This document shows positions 1 to 13,084 of a stretch of DNA of 64,000 nucleotides, one piece after another. Every line of letters begins with the position of its first letter. The stretch's first letter is position 1. A model generated the notes under the pieces. The model ran no database searches. It was not told the DNA's origin and saw only the letters and a list, made by a program, of their open reading frames with translations. Made by a program: the position numbers and the translations under genes. This stretch comes from Solen grandis (Eukaryota; Mollusca; Bivalvia; Adapedonta; Solenidae), in assembly GCA_021229015.1 (NCBI GenBank), contig CM037792.1:2216070-2280069 (forward strand), read 5' to 3'.

Positions 1-2325
1 TTAATTCTGGGAATCTCTCTAACTTATTTCTAATGCCGTACATGCTAGCCTTCTTTCCAGTGACTGCACACAAACCTATCTCAACCTGCCAGTCTTGGAT
101 GAAACTGATCCTGGCCTCTTCCGACCATGTCCTCCTCCGAGATTGCTTCCCATCCGCCCTTTTCACTACAGAAACAGAAGTAAATAATTCTGAGGTACCT
201 TCCTCCTCAGAATTTTCAGTAGCAAGTGAGTCTTCAAGACCCATCTGTGGGTCTTGGCTCAGTACCCAGTTTTTCACTGTCAGGCCAACTCGTTGGGCTG
301 TGTAAAATATATCTGGCTCCAGCGGGAAAGGGACTGCAGCTTTTGTATCCGACAGTCTTGGTTTTGTCACCTTTGTCCCTGGGTCACTGGGCGGTCCATT
401 GCATTGTGTAATAGGAATACTGACAAATCCAGGGTCACTGCTGCAATACCTTACATTGGAAGTAGGTGGGACCTGTACTTTTGAATATGGTGTCATGTCA
501 GGGCTAATGACAGCGGCTGTGGCACTCTCAATGGCAGAATCTCTGACTTCGGTCGCTGTGACAGTTAACGGCTTTCCTACACAAGCAACTGTCTTTACAG
601 AAAGGGGACACGCAATGACCGGTGCTGAACAGGAAGCAGGTGCAGTGGCTGTGGTAGTTCTTTTAAGAACAGTGATAGGGCCGGTTGGGTTTCACAGGTC
701 AGTTGACTGGTTACTGGTAGCTCTCTTTACAAAGAGAGGCGAAATAGCAAGGGGAGATGCAAGGACCGGCGTTGACGTTTGAGATGCCGTTGCTGTGGCA
801 GCTTTGACTTGGGATTCAGCGGGTGTAGTTGACTGTCTGCTTAATTGAGACTGTCTGCTTAATTTAGATGCCATCTTAGTTACTTTAACAGCCAGTCTAG
901 GGGCTGCTCCCACGTCATAAAAGGTTTTCTCTGTTTGCAAGCTGTGTTTTAGCTGCTTGGCAACCGTTTCCCGTAATTCGGGATGCTCCTCGGCAAAGCC
1001 GGTTGCAATTCTCTTGCGATTTTTAGTAGCACAGTTCGGGCCAAATCGGGTCTCCATCCCAGTCTTCTGCCAGCAGGTTCTAAATTCTCTGTTAATACGA
1101 GATGCACTTAAGGCCTTGCCTGCTTCCGGGTGTTGCAATGTTCCCTGTGTACAAAATGCGAGTTTTGAATCTGGATTTTTATCCTTAACGTATTTTACTA
1201 GATTTTGAAGAGCAGAATATTCTTGAGGTTTTAATGGAACTTGAAACGGCCCTTGCTTAGCTGTCTTGTGATCTGTCACCGATATTACTCGCCACTCCTC
1301 CTCTTCCTCATTTATGCGAACTGCATCCTGCACCTCGCTGCAGGTCATTGCTTTTATTACTCCGCTTCTTGCGCCGCTTCTTAAAATCATCGTCGTGATG
1401 AGGTACCTTTGCAAATTTGCATTGGAGTTATTGACTCCTTCTTCTAATGATCGAATTGCAAATTTAGTTCTTGGGTGATCATAGAAAAGACTAACATCGG
1501 GAGCCATAATGGCCTCCCTTTCTTGGGTAGCCTTTTCTACACGTCTTCTCCCTTTCATCTTGTTCAGTGTTTTCTTAAAGCCTTGCGTGTCGTTATTAAA
1601 CGAGGCTTCTTCTTCACTTGTCATGACTTTAGTTGAAACAAGAAATTTACTGAATCTTGTGAGATATGAAATGAGAGTAGAAGAAGAGGCAGGACCACGC
1701 CCAGACTTGCTCAAATCGTTCATATAATCCTGTAAAGTCTCAGGATTGAGAGCTTCAACGGGTTTGTCCCGGCATTTTGTATGCATCAAATACCGTTCCA
1801 CGCACCGGGCATACTCTTTCGCACGGTCCGGATTCGTGGAACCCCCACGGAAACTAATAAGATAGTTCATCCACGATTGGGTGTGTGGACTTAGATTACC
1901 ATGTGACTGTTTTGAATCATTAGACGTCGAAGACTTTTCTGGTTCAACCACCAAAGACTCTAATGATTCTGAGTCATTTATTTGGTCTTCGTCATCAATT
2001 TCTTGGCCTGAACTATCATGATCGGAATCATTGAGGGCCCAGTCTAATTCGTGAACTGGCTTCGCTTCTTTTGACTTCCTTCTGGAACTTGGACCAGTGA
2101 AGTTATGGATGCTTCTTAAATGCAGAGGGACATCTGCAGTAATGACTGGACAGTCATTTCAGGACACACCTTATAAAGACGACCTCTATATGATGTCTTA
2201 CCCCCAAGTCGGGTAAAATTTCCCATTAGTTTGCACTGATACTTGGATCCAAGTCTGTCTTCATGATTTAGCATATGAGGTGTAATAGCATAAAAATGCA
2301 GAAAATCATGATAGTATAGTACAAA
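1..2325 (-). pseudogene. Crypton-like tyrosine recombinase gene, broken and cut by the left window edge
   Basis: Reading the minus strand from 2325 to 1 gives one protein with two breaks. An N-terminal segment opens at 2325 just after a possible AG acceptor and contains HEDRLGSKYQC and GRLYKVCP. It leaves frame at about 2152-2160, where a one-base shift continues it as a Cys/His-containing stretch ending LHLRSIHNF. The recombinase core follows, with candidate catalytic Arg in SGARSGVI, Lys in DHKTAKQG, Arg in NRKRIAT, His in LKHS and Tyr in EKTFYDV. The usual box II His appears replaced by Thr. An in-frame TGA lies at 692-694, and the same frame then stays open for 230 codons to the window edge, ending in a Myb-like segment starting RTWSEEARISF. 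Tyrosine recombinases of Cryptons cut and rejoin DNA through a covalent Tyr link. The two breaks suggest an inactive mobile-element gene, although assembly error could explain either one. Confidence 0.72.
692..2158 (-). CDS. Intact central reading frame of the tyrosine recombinase (catalytic core)
   Basis: This is the longest unbroken part of the pseudogene above, about 488 codons from the frameshift to the internal TGA. Order of parts: a short Cys/His stretch; an acidic Ser-rich linker; a SAM-like N-terminal DNA-binding region beginning near SPHTQSWMNYL; the catalytic domain ending in EKTFYDV; and a Ser/Thr/Ala-rich tail. No ATG lies near the start of the domain, which fits an internal piece of a longer protein. 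Family assignment rests on the spacing of the Arg, Lys, Arg, His and Tyr residues. I cannot place it in a named Crypton subfamily without a profile search. Confidence 0.6.
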   Translation of the reverse strand, partial: NDCPVITADVPLHLRSIHNFTGPSSRRKSKEAKPVHELDWALNDSDHDSSGQEIDDEDQINDSESLESLVVEPEKSSTSNDSKQSHGNLSPHTQSWMNYLISFRGGSTNPDRAKEYARCVERYLMHTKCRDKPVEALNPETLQDYMNDLSKSGRGPASSSTLISYLTRFSKFLVSTKVMTSEEEASFNNDTQGFKKTLNKMKGRRRVEKATQEREAIMAPDVSLFYDHPRTKFAIRSLEEGVNNSNANLQRYLITTMILRSGARSGVIKAMTCSEVQDAVRINEEEEEWRVISVTDHKTAKQGPFQVPLKPQEYSALQNLVKYVKDKNPDSKLAFCTQGTLQHPEAGKALSASRINREFRTCWQKTGMETRFGPNCATKNRKRIATGFAEEHPELRETVAKQLKHSLQTEKTFYDVGAAPRLAVKVTKMASKLSRQSQLSRQSTTPAESQVKAATATASQTSTPVLASPLAISPLFVKRATSNQSTDL

Positions 2326-3390
2326 CTAGTATTATCTACAATGCAGAAAAAATTAAAGAGTAAAGAAAACACTGAATGAAAAAAATGGTATTCAAAAATA
2401 CATAAAAATGAAAATGGAAAAAAAAAACATAAAATGAGCATATGCATAATTTAACGTGAATTAATTCAATTCGACACTTGAAATATGCAGACATAACTCA
2501 ATGCAGCTAAAGTAATAAGTAATATTAAGAATGCAGAAAACACGTCTTGACTGGGCAAAATCTCAGGAAAGAATGAAAAATCTATAGTAAATCAACCAAA
2601 ATGAGGTTCGACGAGGTCCTCCGGAATGCTTGCGAAAAGAAAATGTATAGGTGAAATTTTCCGGATTTTGAGCGATTCCCTATGAATTCGTTTATGAAAA
2701 TTGGTAGGATTGTAGTAGTCTATAAAAGCAAATTTATATTCAAGTTTCATGTAATTCGCACTTCTTGTTCAAAAGTTAGAGCAAAATCTGCATTGAAAAG
2801 TGCAGAGGCTCTGAGGGCTATTTTTTTCAAGGTAATTGCCTGTAACTTAGGAACCGGAAAAATTGCATGATATATACAGGAAAGATTGTTTATTATGCCC
2901 TATAAATCTGCAAAGTTTTGTAATATAGTCAAAGGTAATTGATAGTTATCAGGAAAAGTTCACCTAGATTGTGAAGCTAAAATAGCAAAAATTTTCTGCA
3001 GGGGTTTATATGGACACCCTGTTTAAATTGCAAGTAACTTGAGAATGAGAAAGCTGTTTTTCTTGAAATTTTGCAGAACGAATAAGATATTAACGCGCTG
3101 CCATCTGACCAAGTTTCAGAGAGAAACTCCAGTGGAAACCTTCAATTTCAGGAAAAGAACAACGGAGATTTTTACAGAAGAAAATTTTCGGCCTCAAAAT
3201 TCGGGATGAATTTGTCTCCAGCGCCTCTGCACCATGCAGAAATGATGTTTATTTGCCTCTAACTTAAGAACCGGAAGTGCAAATTGCATGAAATTTTGCA
3301 AAAATAATGTACTTATACAGGACTATAAGCCTGGCCGGTTCATTGAAGAAATTCCAAAGGAATCACAAAATATAACAAAAAAATCTCAAA
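2326..3390. other. Non-coding stretch with weak internal repetition
   Basis: No convincing gene is seen. Three phrases of the form TAACTT(A/G)AGAA(C/T)... followed by TTGCATGA or TTGAAATTTTGCA recur near 2845, 3030 and 3260, suggesting a diverged repeat of about 200 bp. The left end could hold an upstream exon or the terminus of the recombinase element, but no clear inverted repeat was found. Confidence 0.4.
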
Positions 3391-3394
3391 CAAT

Positions 3395-5010
3395 AGAACG
3401 CCGACATTTTTTCTGCACGAAGCCTTTGCATGAGAGAACACTGGCAATTCTTCCCGATCTTAACAGGGTAATACCCTCATACAAAGGCCTTTCCCATAGA
3501 TCAAATAATGGAACGCCGACATTGTTCCTGCAAAAAGCATTTGCATGAGAGATCACTGGCAATTCTACCCGATCTTAACAGGGTAATACTCTCATACAAA
3601 GGCCTTTGTAAGACAATATTTCCTTTTCTCATGCAAAGGCCTCTGGTAAGGGTAAACTTTACAGGGCCATACTATCGTACAAAGCCTTAGTATATATTTA
3701 CAAAGGCTTTATAAATATTACTCAGAAATAACGTTCTCGGGTAGAAATGCCACAAAATTTGTCAGGGTCATACTTTCATACAAAGGTCTCTAGCGGAAAG
3801 TAGTTTAATCAGGTTCATACTCCCATGCAAGAGCCTCGAGTACAGGGTCATACTCTCATGCAAAGGCGTGCAGTACAGGTTAGATTTTCCAGGGTCGTAC
3901 TATCGTGCAAAAGCCTACAAGGTAGATCTGTCAATAACATAGACTCATGCAATGGCTTCCAGTAAGGGTTGACTTACCAGGCTTTTGTATCAGAAAATTC
4001 TTTTAAACCTTTTTAAGAGAATATTTATTTTCTCATGCAAAGGCTTTCATAGAGGCCTTTGTAAGAGAATATTGTTTTTATCATGCAAAGGCCTTCATGG
4101 AGGCCTTCTAAGAGACAATGTTTTTTTCTCATGCAAAGGCCTTTCTTTCTTTATAGAGCAACACTATCGTACAAAGGCCTTCAGTACATTACACTTAGTG
4201 AAATCAATGAAGGGGTAGACTTGTCAGGGTCATACTTTTCTACAAAGGCTTTATAAATATTACTCAGAAATAACGTTCTCGGGTAGAAATGCCACAAAAT
4301 TTGTCAGGGTCATACTTTCATACAAAGGCCTCTAGCAGAAAAATGTTTAATAAGGGTCATACTCTCATGCAAAGGCCTCCAGTACAGGGTCATACTCTCA
4401 TGCAAAGGCCGCAGTACAGGGTTTTTCCAGGGCTTACAAAGCAAAGGCTTCCTGTCAGGTTACTTACCAGGCCTTTAATTTTCTATGCAAAGGCCTTCAT
4501 GGAGGCCTTTGTAAGAGACAATTATTTCTTATGCAAAGGCCTTCATGGAGTCCTTTGTAAGAGAATATTTATTTTCTCATGCAAAGGCCTTCGTGGAGGC
4601 CTTTGTAAGAGACATTTTATTATCTTGTAAAATCCTTTCTTTCTTTACAGGCTAAAACTATCGTACAAAGGCCTTCAGTATATTACACTTAGTGAAATCA
4701 ATGAAGGTGTAGAATTGTCAGGGTCATACTTTACTACAAAGGCTTTATAAATATTACTCAGAAATAACGTTCTCGGATAGAAATGCCACAAAATTTGTCA
4801 GGGTCATACTTTAATACAAAGGCCTCTAGCAGAAAAAAAAGTTTAATCAGGGTCATACTGTCATGCAAAGGCCTCCAGTACAAGGTCATACTCTCATGCA
4901 AAGGCCTGAAGTACATGGTCGATTTTCCAGGGTCATACTATCGTGCAAAGGCCAACTAGGTAGTTTTGTCAGGGTCATACTTTCATGCAAAGGCCTTCAA
5001 TAATTTACAC
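3395..5010. repeat. AAGGCCTT-containing satellite with about 0.5 kb higher-order repeat
   Basis: Dozens of short blocks carry a CAAAGGCCTT core with flanks such as GGGTCATACT and CTCATGCAAAGG. A longer block beginning CAAAGGCTTTATAAATATTA occurs near 3699, 4241 and 4735, giving a higher-order spacing of about 540 and 494 bp. Short reading frames inside are by-products of the repetition. Confidence 0.85.
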
Positions 5011-5039
5011 TTTGTTTATATGTTTTGTCAGTATGTTTT

Positions 5040-8000
5040 GGGCACATATGGATATATGTCTAAGACACATATAGAGAAGTATAAACATGACTAAACCACA
5101 TATAAGTACATGTAAACATGTCTAAGACATATATAAACACATATAAACAAGTGTAAAGAATTCTAAGACACATATAGACAATTGTAAATATGTCTTAGAC
5201 ACATACAGTCACGTTCAGAAATGTTTATGAAAAAAATCGACACATAGAGATATGTGAAAGACACATACAGACACATGTAGGCATGTCTAAGACACATATA
5301 GACATATGTAGACATGTCTGAGACTCATATAGACATATGTTTGCATGTCTTAGGCATATATAGACATTTGTAGACATGTCTAAGACTCATATAAACATAT
5401 GCAGACATGTCTTAGACAATTATAGACATATGTTTCCATGTTTTAGACACATATAGACATATGTAGGCAATGTAAGACATTTATAGACATATAAAGACAT
5501 GTCCAAGATACATTAAGACATATGTAGACATGTCTAAGACACATATAAACATATGTGGACATGTCTAAGACACTTATAGACATATGTTACCATGTCTAAG
5601 ACACATATAGAAATCTGAAGACATGTCTAAAGACACTATATATAGACATATGAAACATGTCCAAGATACATTAACACAAATGTAGACATGTCTAAGCACA
5701 TACTATAAACATATGTGGACATGTCTAAGACACTTATAGACCTATGTTACCATGTCTAAGACACATATAGACATCTGTAGACATGTCTAAGACACAAGAC
5801 ATGTGTAGGCATGTCTTAGACATATATAAACATATGTAGGCATGTCTAGGACACATATAAACATATGTGAGACATGTCTAAGACACTTATAGACATATGT
5901 AGGAATGTCTAAGACACTTATAGACATATAAAGACATGTCCAAGATACATTAAGACATATGTAGACATGTCTAAGACACATATTAACATATGTGGAAATG
6001 TCTAAGACACTTATAGACATATGATACCATGTCTAAGTCACATATAGAATTCTGTAGACATGTCTAAGACAAACAGACATATGTAGGCTTGTCTTAGACA
6101 CATATAAACATATGTAGACATGTCTAGGACACATATAAACATATGTAGACATGTCTAAGACACCTATAGACATATGTTTCCATGTCTAAGACACATATAG
6201 ACATATGTAGGCATGTCTAAGACACTATAACATATGACATGTCCAAGATACATTAAGACATATGTAGACATGTCTAAGACACATATTAACATATGTGGAC
6301 ATGTCTAAGACACTAATAGACATATGATACCATGTCTAAGTCACATAGAATTATTAGAATGTCTAAACAAACAGACATATGTAGCTTGTCTTAGACACAT
6401 ATAAACATATGTAGACATGTCTAGGACACATATAAACATATGTAGACATGTCTAAGACACTTATAGACATATGTAGGAATGTCTAAGACACTTATAGAAT
6501 ATAAAGACATGTCCAAGATACATTAAGACATATGTAGACATGTCTAAGACACATATTAACATATGTGGAAATATCTAAGACACTTATAGACATATGATAC
6601 CATGTCTAAGTCACATATAGAATTCTGTAGACATGTCTAAGACACACAGACATATGTAGGCTTGTCTTAGACACATATAAACATATGTAGACATGTCTAG
6701 GACACCTATTAACATATGTGAGACATGTATAGACACATATAAACATATTTTCCATGTCTAAGACACATATAACATATGTGGCATGTCTAAGACACTTATA
6801 GACTTATATTACCATGTCTAAGACATATAAATATAAATATGTAGACATGTCTAAGACACAACAACATATGTAGGCTTGTTTTATACACATATAAACATAT
6901 GTAGTACATATCTAGGACACATATAAACATATGTAGACATGTCTTTAAGAATACTTAAAGTATATATAAGACATGTCCAAGATACATAAAGACATATGTA
7001 GACATGTCTAAGTCCACATATAACATATGTGGAAAATGTCTAAGACACTTATAGACTATGTTACCATGTCTAATACATATAGACATCTGTAGACATGTCT
7101 AAGACACACAGACATGTGTAGGCATTGTCTTAGACATATATAACATATGTAGGAGGCATTCATAATTGCACTTATAGACATATAACAGTTTATGTCCCAA
7201 GATACATTTAGACATATGTAGACATGTTTAAGACACATATAAACATATGTAGACATGCTAAGACACTTATAGACTATGTTTCTATGTCTAAGACACATAT
7301 CACATATTGTAGGCATGTCTAAGACACTATTAACATATGTGGACATGTCTAAGACACTTATAACATATGATACCATGTCTAAGACACATATAAGAATTTC
7401 TGTAGACATGTCTAAGATACTACAGACATATAAGGCTGTCTTAGACACATATAACATATGTAGACATGTCTAGGACACATAAAACATATGTAGACATGTC
7501 TAAGACACTTATAGACATAATGTAGGAATGTCTAAGACACTTATAGACAATAAAGACATGTCCAAGATACATTAAGACATATGTAGACATGTCTAAGACA
7601 CATATTAACATATGTGGAAATGTCTAAGACACTTATAGACATATGATACCATGTCTAAGTCACATATAGAATTCTGTAGACATGTCTAAGACACACAGAC
7701 ATATGTAGGCTTGTCTTAGACACATATAAACATATGTAGACATGTCTAGGACACATATAAACATATGTAGACATGTCTAAGACACCTATAGACATATGTT
7801 TCCATGTCTAAGACACATATAGACATATGTAGGCATGTCTAAGACACTTATAGACATATAAAGACATGTCCAAGATACATTAAGACATATGTAGACATGT
7901 CTAAGACACATATTAACATATGTGGACATGTCTAAGACACTAATAGACATATGATACCATGTCTAAGTCACATATAGAATTATGTAGACATGTCTAAGAC

Positions 8001-10990
8001 AAACAGACATATGTAGGCTTGTCTTAGACACATATAAACATATGTAGACATGTCTAGGACACATATAAACATATGTAGACATGTCTAAGACACTTATAGA
8101 CATATGTAGGAATGTCTAAGACACTTATAGACATATAAAGACATGTCCAAGATACATTAAGACATATGTAGACATGTCTAAGACACATATTAACATATGT
8201 GGAAATATCTAAGACACTTATAGACATATGATACCATGTCTAAGTCACATATAGAATTCTGTAGACATGTCTAAGACACACAGACATATGTAGGCTTGTC
8301 TTAAGCACACTATAAACATATGTACATGTCCAAGATACATTAAGACATATGTAGACATGTCTAAGACACTTATAGACATATGTTTCAATGTCTAAGACAC
8401 ATATAGACATATGTAGGCATGTCTAAGACACTTATAGACTTATATTACCATGTCTAAGACACACAAATATGTAGACATGTCTAAAACACATACATATGTA
8501 GGCATGTCTTATACACATATAAACATATGTATACATATCTAGGACACTATAACATATGTAGAATGTCTAAGATACTTATAGAATATAAAGACATGTCCAA
8601 GATACATAAAGACATATGTAGACATGTCTAATCCACATATAAACATATGTGGACATGTCTAAGACACTTATAGACTATGTTACCATGTCTAAGATACATA
8701 TAGACATTTTGTAGACATGTCTAAGACACACAGACATGTGTAGGCATGTCTTAGACATATATAAACATATGTAGCATGTCTAATGCACATTAAGACATAT
8801 AAAGACATGTCAATACATTTAGACATATGTAGACATGTTAAGACACATATAAACATATGTAGACATGCCTAAGACATTTATAGACATATGTTCTATGTCT
8901 AAGACACTATCGACATATGTAGGCATGTCTAAGACATTATTAAATATGTGGACATGTCTAAGACACTATAGACATATGATACCATGTCTAAGTACACATA
9001 TAGAATTCTGTAGACATTCTAAGACACAAAACATATGTAGGCTTGTCTTAGACACTATAAATATGAGACATGTCTAGGAACATATAAACATATGTAGACA
9101 TGTCTAAACACTTATAGACAAATGTGGAATGTCTAAGACAAATTATAGACATATTTAAAGACATGTCCAAGATACATTAAGACATATGTAGACATGTCTA
9201 AGAACATATTAACATATGTGGAAATGTCTAAGACACTATAGACATATGATACATGTCTAAGTCAATATAAGAATTCTGTAGACATGTCTAAGACACACAG
9301 ACATATGTAGGCTTGTCTTAGACACATATAAACATATGTAGACATGTCTAGGACACAAATTAAACATAGTAGACTATGTCTAGACACTATAGACATATGT
9401 TTCCATGTCTAAGACACATATAGACATATGTAGGCATGTCTAAGACTTATAGACATATAAGACATGTCCAAGAACATTAAGACATATGTAGACAGTCTAA
9501 GACACATATTAACATATGTGGACATGTCTAAGACACTAATAACATATTGATACATGTCTAATCACATATAGAATTTTGTAGACATGTCTAAGACAAACAG
9601 TACATATGTAGGCTTGTCTTAGACACATATAAACATATGTAGACATGTCTAGGAACATATAAACTATGTAGACATGTCTAAGACACTTATAGACATATGT
9701 AGGAATGTCTAAGACACTTATAGACATATAAAGACATGTCCAAGATACATTAAGACATATGTAGACATGTCTAAGACACATATTAACATATGTGGAAATG
9801 TCTAAGACACTAATAGACATATGATACCATGTCTAAGTCACATATAGAATTATGTAGACATGTCTAAGACAAACAGACATATGTAGGCTTGTCTTAGACA
9901 CATATAAACATATGTAGACATGTCTAGGACACATATAAACATATGTAGACATGTCTAAGACACTTATAGACATATGTAGGAATGTCTAAGACACTTATAG
10001 ACATATAAAGACATGTCCAAGATACATTAAGACATATGTAGACATGTCTAAGACACATATTAACATATGTGGAAATGTCTAAGACACTTATAGACATATG
10101 ATACCATGTCTAAGTCACATATAGAATTCTGTAGACATGTCTAAGACACACAGACATTAGTAGGCTTGTCTTAGACACATATAAACATATGTAGACATGT
10201 CTAGGACACCTATAAACATATGTAGACATGTCTAAGACACTTATAGACATATGTTTCCATGTCTAAGACACATATAGACATATGTAGACATGTCTAAGAC
10301 ACATATAAACATATGTGGACATGTCTAAGACAATTATAGACGTATGTTATCATATTGACATCTGTAGACATGTCTAAGACACATAAAGACATATGTAGAC
10401 ATGTCTAAGATAAATAATATCTTATGTAGACAGGTCTAAGACACATATAAACATATGTAGACGTGTCTAAGACACATATAAACATAAGTAGACATGGCTA
10501 AGATACATTTAGACATTTGAATACATGTTTAAGACATATACAGACATATGTAGGCATGTCTTAAACATATATAAACATAAGTAGACATGTCTAATCCACA
10601 TATAAACATATGTGGACATGTCTAAGACACTTATAGACGTATGTTATCATGTCTGAGACACATATTGACATCTGTAGACATGTCTAAGACACATAAAGAC
10701 ATATGTAGACATGTCTAAGATACAAAAAAGCTTATGTAGACAGGTCTAAGACACATATAAACATATTTAGGTATGTCTAAAATACTTATAGACACAAGAA
10801 GACATGTCTAAGAAACATACATACCTATGTAGAAGTTTCTAAGACTCATATAAACATATGTAGGCATGTGTATGATACATAAAAGCTTATGCAGACATGT
10901 CTAAGACACATATAGACATCTGTAGACATGTCTAAGACACATATAAACATATGTAGACATGTCTGAGAAACACATATAAATATAATATAC
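5040..10990. repeat. About 6 kb array of a 31-bp palindromic satellite
   Basis: The basic unit reads approximately AGACATGTCT, AAGACACATATA, (A/G)ACATATGT, total 31 bp. It contains two perfect palindromes, AGACATGTCT and ACATATGT. Marker variants such as GATACCATGTCTAAGTCACA recur about every 277 or 306 bp (for example near 7648, 7954, 8231, 9549, 9827 and 10103), showing a 9-10 unit higher-order repeat. Indels are frequent in some stretches (about 6.2-7.5 kb and 8.3-9.7 kb) and rare in others. No coding capacity is believable here. Confidence 0.93.
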
Positions 10991-10999
10991 TATTAAACT

Positions 11000-11375
11000 A
11001 TAATAACTTTTATTAGAGACAATTTCTTTTATCATGCAAAGGCCTTCAGGGAGGCCTTTGTAATAGACTTTTTTTTCTTATAAAAAAATATTGTCTTACA
11101 AAGGCTTCTATGATAGCCTTTGTAACAGATATTTTTTTTCTCATGCAAAGGCCTTCATGGTAGCCTTTGTAAGAGACATTTTTCCTGCAAAGGCCTTCAT
11201 GGAGATCTTTGTAAGAGAATATTTTTTCTCATGAAAAAGGCCTTTCTTGAGGCCTTTTTAACAGACATATTTTCTCATGCAAAGGCCATCATAGAAGCCT
11301 TTGTAAGACAATTGTTTTTCTCATACAAAGGCCTTTGTAAGAGAATTGTTTTGCTTTTATGCAAAGGCCTTCTAA
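11000..11375. repeat. Second block of the AAGGCCTT satellite
   Basis: CAAAGGCCTTC and GGCCTTTGTAA(G/T)AGA motifs return after the 31-bp array, matching the family at 3395-5010. The 31-bp array is therefore sandwiched inside the AAGGCCTT family. Confidence 0.8.
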
Positions 11376-11625
11376 ATCTAATACACATTTAAGCAAGTGT
11401 AATCATGTCTGAGACACATATAGGCCAGTGTAACATATCTATGACAAATATCATTACATGTAAACATCACTAATATACATACAAACACATGAATACATGT
11501 CTTAGACACATATAATGGCATGTAAACACGTTTAAGACCTATTTAAAGATATATTAACATATCTATGACATATATAAATATATGTAAACATGTCTAAGAC
11601 ACATATAAACTTATCTAATCCTAAC
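11376..11625. repeat. Diverged remnant of the 31-bp satellite
   Basis: Phrases such as AACATGTCTAAGACACATATA recur at irregular spacing with more substitutions than in the main array. Confidence 0.6.
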
Positions 11626-11639
11626 GCGAAGGCTTTTGC

Positions 11640-12235
11640 AGTAAAACTTTCATATAATACAAATATCAAGCCTAACGCAAATGCCTTTGCGTGAGGACTT
11701 TCCTATAATACAATAGTTAAGCCTAACGCAAAGGCCTTTGCAGGAGAATTCTCCTATAAAGGCCCTATATCATATACAATAGTTAAGCCTAACGCTAAGT
11801 CCTTTGCAGGAGGATTTTCCTATAATACAAAAGTTAAGCCTAACGCAAAGGCCTTTGCAGGAGAATTCTCCTATAAAGGCCCTATATCATATACAATAGT
11901 TAAGCCTAACGCTAAGTCCTTTGCAGGAGGATTTTCCTATAATACAAAAGTTAAGCCTAACGCAAAGGCCTTTGCAGGAGAATTCTCCTATAAAGGCCCT
12001 ATATCATATACAATAGTTAAGCCTAACGCTAAGTCCTTTGCAGGAGGATTTTCCTATAATACAAAAGTTAAGCCTAACGCAAAGGCCTTTGCAGGAGAAT
12101 TCTCCTATAAAGGCCCTATATCATATACAATAGTTAAGCCTAACGCTAAGTCCTTTGCAGGAGGATTTTCCTATAATACAAAAGTTAAGCCTAACGCAAA
12201 GGCCTTTGCAGGAGAATTCACCTATAAAGGCCTTA
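11640..12235. repeat. 117-bp satellite, about five copies
   Basis: AAGCCTAACGCAAAGGCC starts at 11719, 11835, 11952, 12069 and 12186, a period of 116-117 bp. Each unit contains a near-duplicate half (CCTAACGCTAAGTCC) and the palindrome GGAGAATTCTCC. The last four copies are nearly identical, so the array was recently homogenised. Confidence 0.92.
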
Positions 12236-13084
12236 CATTTTTTTTTATTCAATGTTGAAAGACTTTTAAGAGTACACTATCACTTTAGGGTCTCATTCTA
12301 ACTCACTGGCATAGTTTTTGTGTTGATTCATACAAAATCCTAAATTTTGAAAATGTATTTTTGAAATAAAATATTCGTTTTAAACTTTATATAGAAATGC
12401 TTGGTGTATGGAGTATCAGTTTGTTACGATTTATTCACACATAAGATATCTCCAAGAAAATCAGACTTTCAGTAAAATGATCTTAGTTCGACATTTTAAA
12501 GGCTTTTACATGAAACCATTTTCCTGACATAGTCTACCCATGTCACATAAACACACAAAAAATCAGTTCGAAAATTTGAAAGCCTTTGTATAGGACCATA
12601 CCCCTATCCAAAACTACCCCGAAAATATAAAGAAAAGGAAAAAATCTAAGTTCGAAAAAAACAAGGCCTTTATATGAGACCACTTTCCTGACATAGTCTA
12701 CCCAATGCCACATAAATACAAATATTCAAAGTTCGAAAAATTGGAGGCCTTTGTATGGGACCATACCCCTATCAAAAACAAGGCCTTTGTATGGAACTAT
12801 ACCCCTGGTATATGGGATAACTCATGTCAATACTACTCATGCAGAGTTACGGTTCTTGACTACTTTGACAGGAACAAGGCCTTCATATAACAGTGCGGGG
12901 GTCTGTAAAGGCCGCGGCCTTCACATGAGAAAAAAAAGGCCTTCATATAGCAGTCGGGGCCTTCATATAGCAGTCAACTACGAGGCCTTTACATGAGAAA
13001 AAAGGCCTTCACATGGGAGTCAACCAAAAGGCCTTTACATGGGAAAAAAGGCCTTTGTATGGGAGGCCTTTGTATGAGATGCCC
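12236..13084. repeat. AT-rich spacer grading into a GGCCTTTRTATG repeat
   Basis: From 12236 to about 12480 no feature is seen. From there to 13084 short blocks such as GGCCTTTGTATGGGACCAT and GGCCTTCATATAGCAGT recur, related to the AAGGCCTT family. The block ends exactly where the telomeric array begins. Confidence 0.6.

Noticed and set aside
5787..9820. Frames of the type LDMSTYVYMCLRHVY in the 31-bp array
   Set aside because: Open only because the repeat lacks stops in one phase; frames break at indels.
5040..10990. CRISPR-like array
   Set aside because: Units are contiguous tandem repeats with no unique spacers, in a eukaryotic context.
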